Positions 7,921 through 16,509 of a stretch of DNA of 64,000 nt are shown in pieces (within the stretch, counting starts at the first letter, position 1; each line of letters opens with the position of its first letter). The notes beneath the pieces were generated by a model, which was not told where the DNA came from, made no database searches, and saw nothing but the letters and a program-made list of their open reading frames with translations. The position numbers and the translations under genes were made by a program. This stretch comes from an uncultured Bacteroidales bacterium (GTDB lineage: Bacteria > Bacteroidota > Bacteroidia > Bacteroidales > FEN-979), in contig CAJAUM010000113.1 in the NCBI GenBank assembly GCA_903945175.1, forward strand, positions 1 through 64,000. Reading direction: 5' to 3'.

Positions 7921-10900
7921 ATGACAAAGAGAAATTCGCAAAACGATCTCTTTGAAGATCAACCCCCTGTGATCGTGGTAGATAACCCGATCCTTTGTAA
8001 TCCTTTTGAAGAGCCGGATAAATACTGGTATTATAACGAGAATGGCGAACCGTTGCAAATTCCCACTCGTCGTCCTGCTAGTTATTTCTTTAAAGACAAA
8101 CGTGCTTATACGGGTCAGACAGCACTGTTTGCTGAAGAACATCGTGAAGATCTACAGTTGATCAATCTCCTGCGAAATGATGTTCGCCGATGGAGGAAGT
8201 CGGGGTATGAAATGGCAACACCAATCACAAAGAAACTACTTGATTACTGGTCCAGGCCAAACCGTGATCGCAGGTTGTTTTTCTGTCAGCTTGAGGGTAT
8301 AGAAACCATCATCTATATCAATGAAATTTTATCTTCAAATAGGAAAACAAGATGGAATCCGGAATTAACCAACGAGGATTTTCAGAAACTTAAACAAGGC
8401 GTGAAGCCTTCATTTATTGATGATTCAACTGTTAAAGATGTTTTGCTTCCCCGACTGATCGATATTCCCAATGAGACAGAATATTCCAATCTTCACCGTT
8501 ACGGATGCAAAATGGCCACTGGCAGCGGTAAGACAGTGGTCATGGCCATGCTCATTACGTGGGCTTTCTGCAATCGTGGTTCTCAACCATCGGATGTTCG
8601 TTTTCCGGATGCTGCGATGATAATTTGCCCTAATCTGACAATTCGCGAGCGTTTACAGGTACTTCGTCCTGATATAGCTGAAAATTATTACCGGAAGTTT
8701 GACCTCATCCCATCTTCACTAATTCCATTGCTACAACGAGGAAAGGTAATGATTAGCAACTGGCATCAATTAGGCGAAGAATCGGAAAATGTGGAATCGG
8801 GAGCAAGTTACCGGGTAGTTAATAAAGGGATTGAAAGTGCCGACGCTTTTTCCCGGCGGGTGCTTGGCGAATTATATGACCGATCGCCAATAATGGTACT
8901 GAATGATGAAGGTCATCACGCCTACCGGCCGAAACCTGTTGATATCGATTCAGATTTATCCGAAGAAGAAAAAAAGGAGCGCGAAGAGGCAACAGTATGG
9001 ATTAACGGATTGGATAAGATTAACAAAGCCTGCGGTATTCGTTTTTGTGTGGATATGTCTGCAACACCATTCTATATCAAAGGTAGTGGCTATGTGGAAG
9101 GATCGCCCTTCCCCTGGATTGTCAGTGATTTCGCCCTGGTGGATGCCATTGAATCAGGAATTGTAAAGATTCCCAGGATTCCAGTTAGTGATATAACAGG
9201 TCGCCCTGAACCGCAATATTTCAATTTATGGAAATACATTACAGCCGATCTGAAAGCCGGTCAGAAGATGCAAGGGGGTCGGCCAAAGCCAGGTGTTGTA
9301 TGGGAAAGAGCAAATGGTGCTTTGGTTCAGTTAGCAGGTCAGTATAAAGAAAGGTTTGATTATTTCAAAACCGGAGATGAACGTAATTTAGCCATTCCAC
9401 CTGCTATGATCATTGTTTGTGACAACACAAATATTGCTGAATTGTTTTATCAGAAAATTTCTGGCGAACAAACAGAGGAAATTGAGGAAAAGGTAACTCG
9501 TGGGAGAAAAAAGGGAGAGACTAAGCTAACAAAAATTAAATCCTATGGAAGGGGTGAACTATTCCCCGAAATTTTCAGCAATACTGAAACTGCCTTAAAT
9601 TCTTTTCGCATCGACAACAAAGTGATGCAAGAAACCGACTCGGAAGAGGGCCAATCAAAAGATGAATCCAAGAAAAAAACCAGGCATATCGCCGATACGA
9701 TAGGTCAACACGGGAAACCTGGAGAACAGGTGAAATGTATCGTGTCAGTTCAAATGTTGTCGGAAGGCTGGGACGCAAACAATGTTACCCATATTTTTGG
9801 TCTTCGTGCGTTTGGAAGCCAATTGTTAATTGAACAAGTAGTTGGTCGTGGCTTACGTAGGATGAACTATACGATTGACAAGGAATCTAATATGTTTCCC
9901 CCTGAATACGTTGATGTTTATGGAATTCCATTTTCTATTATTCCATTTAAAGGTAGGCCCACCGGGAAACCGGAACCGGATGATAAACCTGTTTATCACG
10001 TTCGTGCACTTCCAGAGCGGGAAATCCTGAAAATTGAATTTCCCAATGTGGAAGGTTATGTGTTTGACCTTAAAAAAAACCTGATCCATGTTGATTTTGA
10101 AAAACTGGAAAAATTCGATTTAGAACCTCTTAAGGATCCCATCCAAACTTTCATCCAACCACAGGTAGGTATTCGTATGGGCGGGCCTGCAATCAATCCC
10201 GGATTAGAGGTTGTTACCCAGGATCGCAAAGCTTATTATGAAAGCAATCATTTGCAAACCATCAAATTTGAGATAGCACGTCAGATCGTAATTAACCTGA
10301 CTTATGGTAGAAATGATGCGCATTCCGGTTTAAAATATCAATCAAGGGCACAATTGTTTCCCCAGGCATTGAAAATAGTAGATTGGTACCTGAATACAAT
10401 GGTGAATTATATGGGATGTAATCCAAGTGAAATTGGTATAGTAGCATATTCCTCTAAAGTAATATCATTGCTTACGACTGCCATTGAACCGGCTAAACTG
10501 GAAGGAGAACCGCCCTTATTGCCACAATTGAATCGTTTTAAACCAATTGGGAGTACTTCATCAGTTAATTTTACCACTAAGAAAAACCCCAGGATAACAA
10601 TAAAGAGCCATATAAACATGATGGTTGGTGATACTCAAACATGGGAACAATCGGCTGATTTCATCTTAGAAGCAAGTGATAAGGTATTTTCTTATGTTAA
10701 GAATGATCATCTTGAATTCACGATTCCATATGAATATGAGGGAGTCCCACTTCATTATGAGCCCGACTTCATTGTAAAATTAAGAAATGGAGTCAATCTT
10801 ATACTTGAAATCAAGGGCTATGAAGACAATCAAACAAAGGCCAAACACCAAGGAGCACATAAATGGATTAGCGCAGTAAATAATTGGGGGAAATTGGGGA

Positions 10901-10968
10901 AGTGGGAATTTGTAGTTTGCAGGAATCCGGCAATGCTTAAATCTGAACTTGAACAATTCTATAAATGA
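7921..10968 (+). CDS. res: Type III restriction enzyme, helicase-nuclease subunit (Res)
   Basis: The track uses a TTG at 7915; the ATG at 7921, two bases after the mod stop, is preferred and gives 1015 residues. It is an SF2 ATP-dependent translocase fused to a nuclease. Walker A (GSGKT) is near 201-205, the DEGH box at 329-332, the SAT motif soon after, and the motif VI region reads QVVGRGLRRM. A PD-(D/E)xK nuclease lies near the end, with Asp949 and Glu963-x-Lys965. With Mod it should cut DNA lacking the cognate methyl mark. It resembles the long Res lineage I recall as annotated BPTD_3080-type. All key residues are present, so it is probably active. Confidence 0.92.
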   Translation: MTKRNSQNDLFEDQPPVIVVDNPILCNPFEEPDKYWYYNENGEPLQIPTRRPASYFFKDKRAYTGQTALFAEEHREDLQLINLLRNDVRRWRKSGYEMATPITKKLLDYWSRPNRDRRLFFCQLEGIETIIYINEILSSNRKTRWNPELTNEDFQKLKQGVKPSFIDDSTVKDVLLPRLIDIPNETEYSNLHRYGCKMATGSGKTVVMAMLITWAFCNRGSQPSDVRFPDAAMIICPNLTIRERLQVLRPDIAENYYRKFDLIPSSLIPLLQRGKVMISNWHQLGEESENVESGASYRVVNKGIESADAFSRRVLGELYDRSPIMVLNDEGHHAYRPKPVDIDSDLSEEEKKEREEATVWINGLDKINKACGIRFCVDMSATPFYIKGSGYVEGSPFPWIVSDFALVDAIESGIVKIPRIPVSDITGRPEPQYFNLWKYITADLKAGQKMQGGRPKPGVVWERANGALVQLAGQYKERFDYFKTGDERNLAIPPAMIIVCDNTNIAELFYQKISGEQTEEIEEKVTRGRKKGETKLTKIKSYGRGELFPEIFSNTETALNSFRIDNKVMQETDSEEGQSKDESKKKTRHIADTIGQHGKPGEQVKCIVSVQMLSEGWDANNVTHIFGLRAFGSQLLIEQVVGRGLRRMNYTIDKESNMFPPEYVDVYGIPFSIIPFKGRPTGKPEPDDKPVYHVRALPEREILKIEFPNVEGYVFDLKKNLIHVDFEKLEKFDLEPLKDPIQTFIQPQVGIRMGGPAINPGLEVVTQDRKAYYESNHLQTIKFEIARQIVINLTYGRNDAHSGLKYQSRAQLFPQALKIVDWYLNTMVNYMGCNPSEIGIVAYSSKVISLLTTAIEPAKLEGEPPLLPQLNRFKPIGSTSSVNFTTKKNPRITIKSHINMMVGDTQTWEQSADFILEASDKVFSYVKNDHLEFTIPYEYEGVPLHYEPDFIVKLRNGVNLILEIKGYEDNQTKAKHQGAHKWISAVNNWGKLGKWEFVVCRNPAMLKSELEQFYK

Positions 10969-10971
10969 GAA

Positions 10972-11013
10972 ACGCTCCTTGCGGAGCGTCGGACCAAAGA
11001 TGCTATCTTTGGT
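10972..11013 (+). promoter_or_regulatory. Two adjacent perfect hairpins between res and the NYN gene
   Basis: Immediately after the res stop there are two inverted repeats: ACGCTCC-TTGC-GGAGCGT (10972-10989) and ACCAAAGAT-GCT-ATCTTTGGT (10993-11013). Stems are 7 and 9 bp with no mismatches. A weak T run (TTTT) follows the second stem only after five bases, so this may be a partial terminator, a processing site or an attenuator separating restriction genes from the two genes downstream. Confidence 0.6.
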
Positions 11014-11045
11014 GATGTTTTAGTAATGCAAATATAATAATAATT

Positions 11046-11681
11046 ATGCCTGAAACAAGTATTCTTAAAAAAAAAGAACGGATTATTGTTTATGTTGATG
11101 GTTTCAATCTATATTTTGGCATTAAGGATGCCGGTTTAGACAACTGTAAGTGGCTTGATCTTAACAAACTTGTAAATAATTTACTCAAACCAACACAGGA
11201 GTTAGTGCTTATAAAATATTTTACTAGTAGGGTAAACAATAATCCGGATAAACAAAAACGGCAAACCACCTATATTGAAGCTATTGAAACAACTGGAATT
11301 AAAGTCTTTTATGGCCATTTTCAATCCGCGTCTATAGATTGCAAGCGTTGTGGAGATATTTGGCCTACTTACAATGAAAAAATGACAGATGTTAATATAG
11401 CCACCCAAATGATCATTGATGCTTACCAGGATAGATATGATATGGCAATGTTGATTTCCGGAGATAGTGATCTGGTGCCCCCGATAAAAGCAATTCATGA
11501 GTGCTTCTCTCGAAAAAGAACATTTGTGGCTTTCCCACCCAAAAGGTACAATTCTTCTGTTGCAATGGTTGCAAAAGGGTCCTTGATAATTGGCCGGAAA
11601 AAACTTATCGATAGCTGTTTCCCTGAAGAAGTTTTTAAGAAAGATGGATTTGTACTGAGAAAACCAAAGGAGTGGTTGTGA
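11046..11681 (+). CDS. NYN (PIN-like) domain protein, probable RNase
   Basis: This 211-residue protein is almost entirely a NYN domain, a PIN-fold metal-dependent nuclease usually acting on RNA. Acidic and polar signature residues are present: Asp18 and Asn21 in VDGFNLYFG, Asp115 in the DVNIATQM motif, and Asp140 and Asp142 in SGDSDL. A Cys pair at 99 and 102 (CKRCG) may be half of a metal site or a dimer contact. It belongs to the LabA-like NYN group often found near restriction systems in genomic islands. Its stop is 26 bases before the AAA+ gene ATG, and a GTG start for that gene would overlap it. The substrate is unknown. Confidence 0.8.
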   Translation: MPETSILKKKERIIVYVDGFNLYFGIKDAGLDNCKWLDLNKLVNNLLKPTQELVLIKYFTSRVNNNPDKQKRQTTYIEAIETTGIKVFYGHFQSASIDCKRCGDIWPTYNEKMTDVNIATQMIIDAYQDRYDMAMLISGDSDLVPPIKAIHECFSRKRTFVAFPPKRYNSSVAMVAKGSLIIGRKKLIDSCFPEEVFKKDGFVLRKPKEWL

Positions 11682-11707
11682 TTCAAAAATTATCAAGAGT
11701 TTTATAT

Positions 11708-12796
11708 ATGGATGAGCTTAGAAAAAATGAGTTGCAATTTTCAAGTAAATTACAACGCCTGATATACCATAAAAAAGAAACGCAGGTATTGAAATTACTT
11801 GAAACTGCCATTCAATTTGATGGCGGATTATTCGCGGATGATGATGCGTTTTTTGAATCACGGCGTGTAGCATGGTTGTTAAGGATTAATTTACTGCGAA
11901 AATGGGGCCGTTTCAGTGAAGCACTTGCTTGGACCTGCCTCGAATGTGAATTAAATCCAGGCAATGTGTCTGCAATAGCGCTTAAGGAGCAATTAAAAAA
12001 ACAGTTGAATTTTAATAGGAAGTCAAAAATATTAAAAGAATCAAAGAAATCTGATTCAGGGTGGCCGGGCGTTGCAGGTATGTACGAACTTAAAGCAATG
12101 TTTGAAAGGGATATCATCCTCCCACTTTACGAACCGGAAATTTATCAGAAATATAAGGTTCCTTTGCCAAATGGAGTATTATTATATGGTCCACCAGGTT
12201 GCGGAAAAACCTTTATTGCACGTAAACTTGCTGAAAGACTAAAGTATTCTTTTTATGAAGTTAAACCATCTGATATAGCCAGTATATATATCCACGGCAC
12301 TCAGGGCAAAATTAAGGAGATATTTACTGAAGCAGAAAAATCTGCTCCAAGTATGATCTTTTTTGATGAGCTTGAGGCTTTGGTTCCCAATAGAAGCGGT
12401 GAAAGTCTGAATCACAGCTATAGTTCAGAAGTCAATGAATTCCTTGTACAGCTAAATGAATGTGCAAAAAAGAAAATTCTTGTTGTCGGGGCAACAAATT
12501 TACCTGAAAAGATCGATCCGGCAATTCTTCGACCCGGTCGCATCGATAAAAAAATATTGGTCAGTCCACCTGATTTTGAAGCACGTGCAGAAGCATTCAA
12601 ACTATTCTTAAAAGACAGGCCACTCGATACGATTGATTATACACTCCTTGTTGAAGAGTCTGAAAACAAGACATATGCGGAAATTGAATTTATCGTTAAT
12701 GAAGCTGCCAGAAGCGCTCTTCATGATAAGGTTAAAATCTCCACAGCATGTTTATACAAAGCAATTCACGATAATCCATTTTCCTCCAAGAGGTAA
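11708..12796 (+). CDS. AAA+ ATPase of the Cdc48/FtsH-like clade
   Basis: The track begins at a GTG (11672) overlapping the NYN gene; the ATG at 11708 yields 362 residues and is preferred, though overlap would be normal for a coupled pair. Residues 1 to about 100 are helical and TPR-like. The AAA+ module follows: Walker A GPPGCGKT (161-168), Walker B FFDE (Asp220, Glu221), sensor 1 in GATN, and an arginine-finger region LRPGRID. Such ATPases form hexamers that remodel or unfold proteins. The target is unknown; pairing with the NYN protein suggests it controls or loads that nuclease, which is inference. Confidence 0.8.
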   Translation: MDELRKNELQFSSKLQRLIYHKKETQVLKLLETAIQFDGGLFADDDAFFESRRVAWLLRINLLRKWGRFSEALAWTCLECELNPGNVSAIALKEQLKKQLNFNRKSKILKESKKSDSGWPGVAGMYELKAMFERDIILPLYEPEIYQKYKVPLPNGVLLYGPPGCGKTFIARKLAERLKYSFYEVKPSDIASIYIHGTQGKIKEIFTEAEKSAPSMIFFDELEALVPNRSGESLNHSYSSEVNEFLVQLNECAKKKILVVGATNLPEKIDPAILRPGRIDKKILVSPPDFEARAEAFKLFLKDRPLDTIDYTLLVEESENKTYAEIEFIVNEAARSALHDKVKISTACLYKAIHDNPFSSKR

Positions 12797-12853
12797 AATC
12801 ATCTTCATCATCTTTTGTTGGGATTCAACTTTCCGAAGAAAATAAAAATTGGC

Positions 12854-12885
12854 AAATCAGGGGTTTGTTTTCTGATTTTTTTCTT
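12854..12885 (+). terminator. Rho-independent-type terminator after the AAA+ gene
   Basis: The stem AAATCAG/CTGATTT (7 bp, 11-base loop) runs into a T-rich tract on the plus strand, 57 bases after the AAA+ stop. It is a reasonable end for the restriction block. The stem is AT-rich, so it is only moderately strong. Confidence 0.5.
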
Positions 12886-12911
12886 TTTCCATAAGTTCAA
12901 TTGTAATTATT

Positions 12912-12935
12912 TTTGTAGGCGTATTTGTAGGCGTA
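12912..12935. repeat. 12-bp tandem duplication at the island border
   Basis: TTTGTAGGCGTA occurs twice in direct succession, followed by the partial copy TTC. It lies between the last island gene and the tRNA-Arg terminator. On the minus strand a 27-codon ORF starting at an ATG in this region reads MNTPTNTPTK and then stops; this may be a remnant of a longer gene or chance. Confidence 0.6.
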
Positions 12936-12940
12936 TTCAT

Positions 12941-12970
12941 AAAAAAAGGCCTCCATGATTTATGGAAGCC
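12941..12970 (-). terminator. tRNA-Arg terminator
   Basis: On the minus strand GGCTTCCAT-AAATC-ATGGAGGCC is followed by seven T residues. It is a strong intrinsic terminator starting ten bases after the mature 3' end of the tRNA. Confidence 0.85.
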
Positions 12971-12980
12971 TTAATTTTAC

Positions 12981-13057
12981 TGGTGATCCCGGCGCGATTC
13001 GAACGCGCGACCCACAGCTTAGAAGGCTGTTGCTCTATCCAACTGAGCTACGGGACC
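12981..13057 (-). tRNA. tRNA-Arg (anticodon TCT)
   Basis: Read on the minus strand, the sequence folds as a standard cloverleaf. The acceptor stem is GGTCCCG/CGGGATC, the D arm GCTC-AGTTGGATA-GAGC, the anticodon stem ACAGC/GCTGT with loop CTTCTAA, and the T arm GCGCG-TTCGAAT-CGCGC. The anticodon is TCT, reading AGA (and AGG by wobble). The 3' ACCA is encoded. Its 3' end faces the restriction and prophage region, the usual geometry for an integration site. Confidence 0.96.
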
Positions 13058-13069
13058 CCAATTGGACTG

Positions 13070-13100
13070 CAAAAGTAACAAATATTAAGTTTTGAACAAA
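13070..13100 (-). promoter_or_regulatory. Bacteroidota-type promoter for tRNA-Arg
   Basis: On the minus strand TTTG, a 19-bp spacer and TACTTTTG match the -33 and -7 consensus of the Bacteroidota primary sigma factor (TTTG, TAnnTTTG). The -7 box ends 12 bases before the tRNA 5' end, which leaves a short leader. Confidence 0.75.
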
Positions 13101-13166
13101 TGATCCGGGCTTTCAGGAGAAATCTTAATTTTGTAAAACACTTTTTTGCTTTAAAAACGCTCACCT

Positions 13167-13709
13167 ATGCGGATATTACATGACAATGTCATCGGTCTTG
13201 TCATCGATTTTCAGGAACGAATTTTTCCCGCAATCTGGGAACATGAAAAGCTGACCAGAAATGTTCCTTTGCTAATTGAAGGATTAAAGGCGCTTGGAGT
13301 CCCGTTCATGGTGACAGAACAATATGTCAAGGGCCTTGGTCCGACCATTCCTGCAATAGCTGATACACTCAAGGGAATTGAACGGATTGAAAAGGCCTCC
13401 TTTAGCTGTTGTGACGAACCCAGGTTCATGATGGAACTGGCCTCTTCAGGACGGGATCATGTGATCATTGCCGGCATCGAAAGCCATGTGTGTGTTCTTC
13501 AAACGGTGATCGATCTGCAGCACAACGGATACCATCCCATCGTGGTTGAGGATTGCATATCCTCCCGCAGGGAAAATGATAAAAAGATTGCAATTGAACG
13601 CATGCAACACGAAGGAGTGATAATCACAACCTATGAAGCGATACTGTTCGAACTGCTCAGGTTCTCCGGTGGTGATACCTTTAAAGCCATTTCAAGGCTG
13701 GTGAAGTAA
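13167..13709 (+). CDS. Isochorismatase-family cysteine hydrolase
   Basis: A 180-residue single-domain alpha/beta hydrolase of the isochorismatase/nicotinamidase superfamily. The catalytic triad is visible: Asp14 in VIDFQE, Lys76 in EKASFSC and Cys109 in ESHVCVLQT. Members hydrolyse amides or isochorismate; residues around the triad resemble the YcaC-like branch of unknown substrate more than nicotinamidases. A -7 like box TAATTTTG lies at 13126-13133, 33 bases upstream of the ATG. A heptamer array starts nine bases after the stop. It is expected to be cytoplasmic. Confidence 0.85.
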   Translation: MRILHDNVIGLVIDFQERIFPAIWEHEKLTRNVPLLIEGLKALGVPFMVTEQYVKGLGPTIPAIADTLKGIERIEKASFSCCDEPRFMMELASSGRDHVIIAGIESHVCVLQTVIDLQHNGYHPIVVEDCISSRRENDKKIAIERMQHEGVIITTYEAILFELLRFSGGDTFKAISRLVK

Positions 13710-13718
13710 AGCTTTGGC

Positions 13719-13795
13719 GAGTGACGAATGACGAGTGACGAGTGACGAATGACGAGTGACGAGTGACGAATGACGAATGACAAGTGACGAATGAG
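13719..13795 (+). repeat. Heptamer tandem array A (11 units)
   Basis: Eleven 7-bp units, mostly GAGTGAC or GAATGAC with one AAGTGAC and a final GAATGAG, fill most of the gap between the isochorismatase gene and parC. The plus strand has a TGA in nearly every unit; the minus strand is stop-free in all frames. It is the longest of six arrays in the window. Confidence 0.95.
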
Positions 13796-13817
13796 AATAA
13801 TTGTATTGGAGTTTTAA

Positions 13818-16424
13818 ATGACCACAGAAATACTACCTGATAGCAACGGAGATAACCCCGAACTCGAATCGGGAACATTACAGGAAACTGTTCATCTCTC
13901 TGAGATGTACCAGAATTGGTTCCTTGATTATGCTTCGTATGTCATCCTTGAACGGGCCGTGCCTGAGATTACCGATGGGTTAAAACCTGTGCAGCGGCGT
14001 ATCCTTCACGCCATGAAGGAGTTGGATGACGGCCGTTACAACAAGGTCGCCAACATCATCGGCCATACCATGAAGTATCATCCCCACGGGGATGCCTCTA
14101 TTGGTGATGCACTGGTACAATTGGGACAAAAGGATCTGCTGATCGATTGCCAGGGTAACTGGGGGAACATTCTCACGGGCGACAGTGCAGCGGCTCCCCG
14201 TTACATTGAGGCGCGTCCTTCGAAATTTGCCCATGAGGTTTTATTCAATACCAAAACGACTACGTGGCAGGCCTCCTACGATGGCCGAAACAAAGAGCCA
14301 ATTGCATTGCCTGCGAAATTTCCCCTCTTACTTGCCCAGGGCGTGGAGGGCATTGCCGTGGGTCTGGCCTCGAAAATCCTGCCTCATAATTTCAATGAAC
14401 TGATTGACGCTTCGATAAAAATTTTGCAGCAAAAGGAATTTGAACTCTTTCCCGATTTCCTCACGGGTGGAATGGTCGATGTGTCGCGCTACAACGACGG
14501 TTTGAGGGGCGGGAAGATCCGCCTTCGTGCAAAAATAATCCTGGAAGATAAAAAGACACTGGTCATCCGTGAAATACCATACGGCACCAACACCGGATCC
14601 ATCATCGATTCCATCCTCACGGCCAATGATAAAGGCAAGATTAAGATCCGAAAGATTGACGACAATACCTCTGCCGATGTCGAAATACTCATCCACCTTG
14701 CACCGGGTGTTTCACCTGATACCACGATGGACGCGCTCTATGCCTTCACGGAATGCGAAGTGTCCATTTCTCCCAACGCCTGTGTGATTGAAAACGGAAA
14801 GCCGCGTTTCATGGGAGTCTCCGAAATTCTGAAGGTGAATACACAACGCACCCTCGATCTGCTGAAACTGGAACTCGATATCCGCAGACAGGAGCTATTG
14901 GATCAGCTTCATTATAATTCCTTAGAGAAGATATTCATCGAAAATGAGGTGTATGAAGGGATCAAAAAGTGCAAGACGACCGAGGAGATTGATGCAGCCA
15001 TTTTCAGGGGTTTGAAACCCTTTGCAAAGCAGATCATCCGGCCTTTATCAGATGAGGATGTTCACCGGTTGCGCAAAATACCCATTGAACGGATTTCCCG
15101 ATACAATGCATCCAGAGCAGATGAGGTGATGGACACCATCAGGGTGGAGATGGAAGAGGTGGATAATCATCTGGCTCATCTCATCGAGTATGCCATCGAA
15201 TATTTCAGACAGATCCGGAAAAAATTTGGCAAGAACCGCGACCGGCGAACCGAAATGAGGAGCTTTGATAACATCGAAGCAGCCAAGGTGGCAGCAGCCA
15301 ACGAAAAGCTTTTTGTGAACCGCGAAGAGGGCTTTGCAGGAACCAGTCTGAAAAAGGATGAGTTCGTTTGCGATTGTTCCGATATTGACGACATCATCGT
15401 ATTTCGTGATGACGGTACATTCATCGTGGTGAAGGTAGCCGATAAAATGTTCGTTGGCCAGAACATCATCCATATCGCCGTCTTTAATAAGAATGACAAC
15501 AGGACGGTTTATAACCTGATCTACCGTGACGGGAAAAACGGGAAGATTATGGTAAAACGGTTCAGCGTGCTCGGGGTAACCCGCGATAAAGAGTATGCTG
15601 TTACAAAGGGAACACCGGGTTCCAAGGTGTTATATTTCACGGCCAATCCGAATGGGGAGGCCGAAGTGGTGCGGGTTGAACTCAAGCCAAAACCGCGTCT
15701 CAAGAAGAATTCATTTGATTTTAATTTTGCTGAAATCGCCATCAAAGGACGCAGTTCCATGGGCAACACACTCTCCAAATTTGCGGTCAGGAAAATTGAA
15801 CAGCGTCAGGAGGGAATCTCCACACTGGGTTCGCTCAACATCTGGTATGATGAAACCGTACAGCGGCTGAATACCGATGACCGGGGCATGTTACTGGGAG
15901 CTTTTTCAGGGGCCGACCGGATAATAACATTCATGCAGTCAGGTTATTATCGTATTACATCCTTCGATCTGTCCACACATTTTGATGAGGAGATGATGCG
16001 TATTGAGAAGTATGACCCTGACAGGGTGTATACAGCGGTTTATCAGGAAAATCAAACGAAGCAATACTATATCAAGCGATTTAAAGCTGACCTGACAGAA
16101 AAAAAGGTTGAATTTGTGGAAAACCAGGATCGGCTTATTCTTTTTTCCTCTGATATCTATCCAAGGATGGTGCTTTTCTTTGATATGAAATTAAAGTTCA
16201 AAGGAGAGGATCAGGAGGAGATTGCCGTTCATGAGTTTATCGGTGTCAAGGGATATAAAGCGAAAGGGAAACGACTGTCGGTTCACACGCTGAAAAAACT
16301 TACCTGGCTTGAGCCCATGGTTATTGAACCTATCCCATCCCAGGATGAAGTTTTGCCATCCATGGAGACACCGAAGGAGGGGACGGAACCCGGTGGTATT
16401 ATTCAGATGAAACTGCCTTTGTAG
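13818..16424 (+). CDS. parC: DNA topoisomerase IV subunit A
   Basis: This 868-residue type IIA topoisomerase breakage-rejoining subunit works with ParE to decatenate chromosomes. The N-terminal winged-helix domain contains LKPVQRRILHAM and the quinolone-region sequence HPHGDASI. The catalytic tyrosine is Tyr129 in APRYIEAR. A long coiled-coil arm and a beta-propeller-like C-terminal domain follow. The N-terminal pattern is that of the Bacteroidota ParC group, which is why ParC is chosen over GyrA. No parE is adjacent within the window. It starts 23 bases after array A. Confidence 0.93.
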   Translation: MTTEILPDSNGDNPELESGTLQETVHLSEMYQNWFLDYASYVILERAVPEITDGLKPVQRRILHAMKELDDGRYNKVANIIGHTMKYHPHGDASIGDALVQLGQKDLLIDCQGNWGNILTGDSAAAPRYIEARPSKFAHEVLFNTKTTTWQASYDGRNKEPIALPAKFPLLLAQGVEGIAVGLASKILPHNFNELIDASIKILQQKEFELFPDFLTGGMVDVSRYNDGLRGGKIRLRAKIILEDKKTLVIREIPYGTNTGSIIDSILTANDKGKIKIRKIDDNTSADVEILIHLAPGVSPDTTMDALYAFTECEVSISPNACVIENGKPRFMGVSEILKVNTQRTLDLLKLELDIRRQELLDQLHYNSLEKIFIENEVYEGIKKCKTTEEIDAAIFRGLKPFAKQIIRPLSDEDVHRLRKIPIERISRYNASRADEVMDTIRVEMEEVDNHLAHLIEYAIEYFRQIRKKFGKNRDRRTEMRSFDNIEAAKVAAANEKLFVNREEGFAGTSLKKDEFVCDCSDIDDIIVFRDDGTFIVVKVADKMFVGQNIIHIAVFNKNDNRTVYNLIYRDGKNGKIMVKRFSVLGVTRDKEYAVTKGTPGSKVLYFTANPNGEAEVVRVELKPKPRLKKNSFDFNFAEIAIKGRSSMGNTLSKFAVRKIEQRQEGISTLGSLNIWYDETVQRLNTDDRGMLLGAFSGADRIITFMQSGYYRITSFDLSTHFDEEMMRIEKYDPDRVYTAVYQENQTKQYYIKRFKADLTEKKVEFVENQDRLILFSSDIYPRMVLFFDMKLKFKGEDQEEIAVHEFIGVKGYKAKGKRLSVHTLKKLTWLEPMVIEPIPSQDEVLPSMETPKEGTEPGGIIQMKLPL

Positions 16425-16509
16425 TGTAGCAATACATCCATTGAAGGGCAACCCTGAAAAAGTGAAATTTTTGATAATAAATTACGCGCATATCAGATTG
16501 GAGGAATAA

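Noticed and set aside
4958-12796. BREX, DISARM or CBASS system
   Set aside because: No PglZ, BrxL, DrmA-type or cyclase genes are present; the Mod/Res motifs are those of a type III system.
12850-12940. Integrase gene at the tRNA-Arg border
   Set aside because: Only a 27-codon minus-strand ORF (MNTPTNTPTK) is visible, and no recombinase catalytic residues are present.
13719-13795. CRISPR-like array
   Set aside because: Units are 7 bp with no spacers, and no cas genes are present in the window; it is a simple tandem repeat.
13818-16424. Gyrase subunit A instead of ParC
   Set aside because: The N-terminal sequence and the beginning ETVHLSEMYQNWF fit the Bacteroidota ParC group; I saw no convincing GyrA box in the C-terminal domain. 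A tree would settle it.
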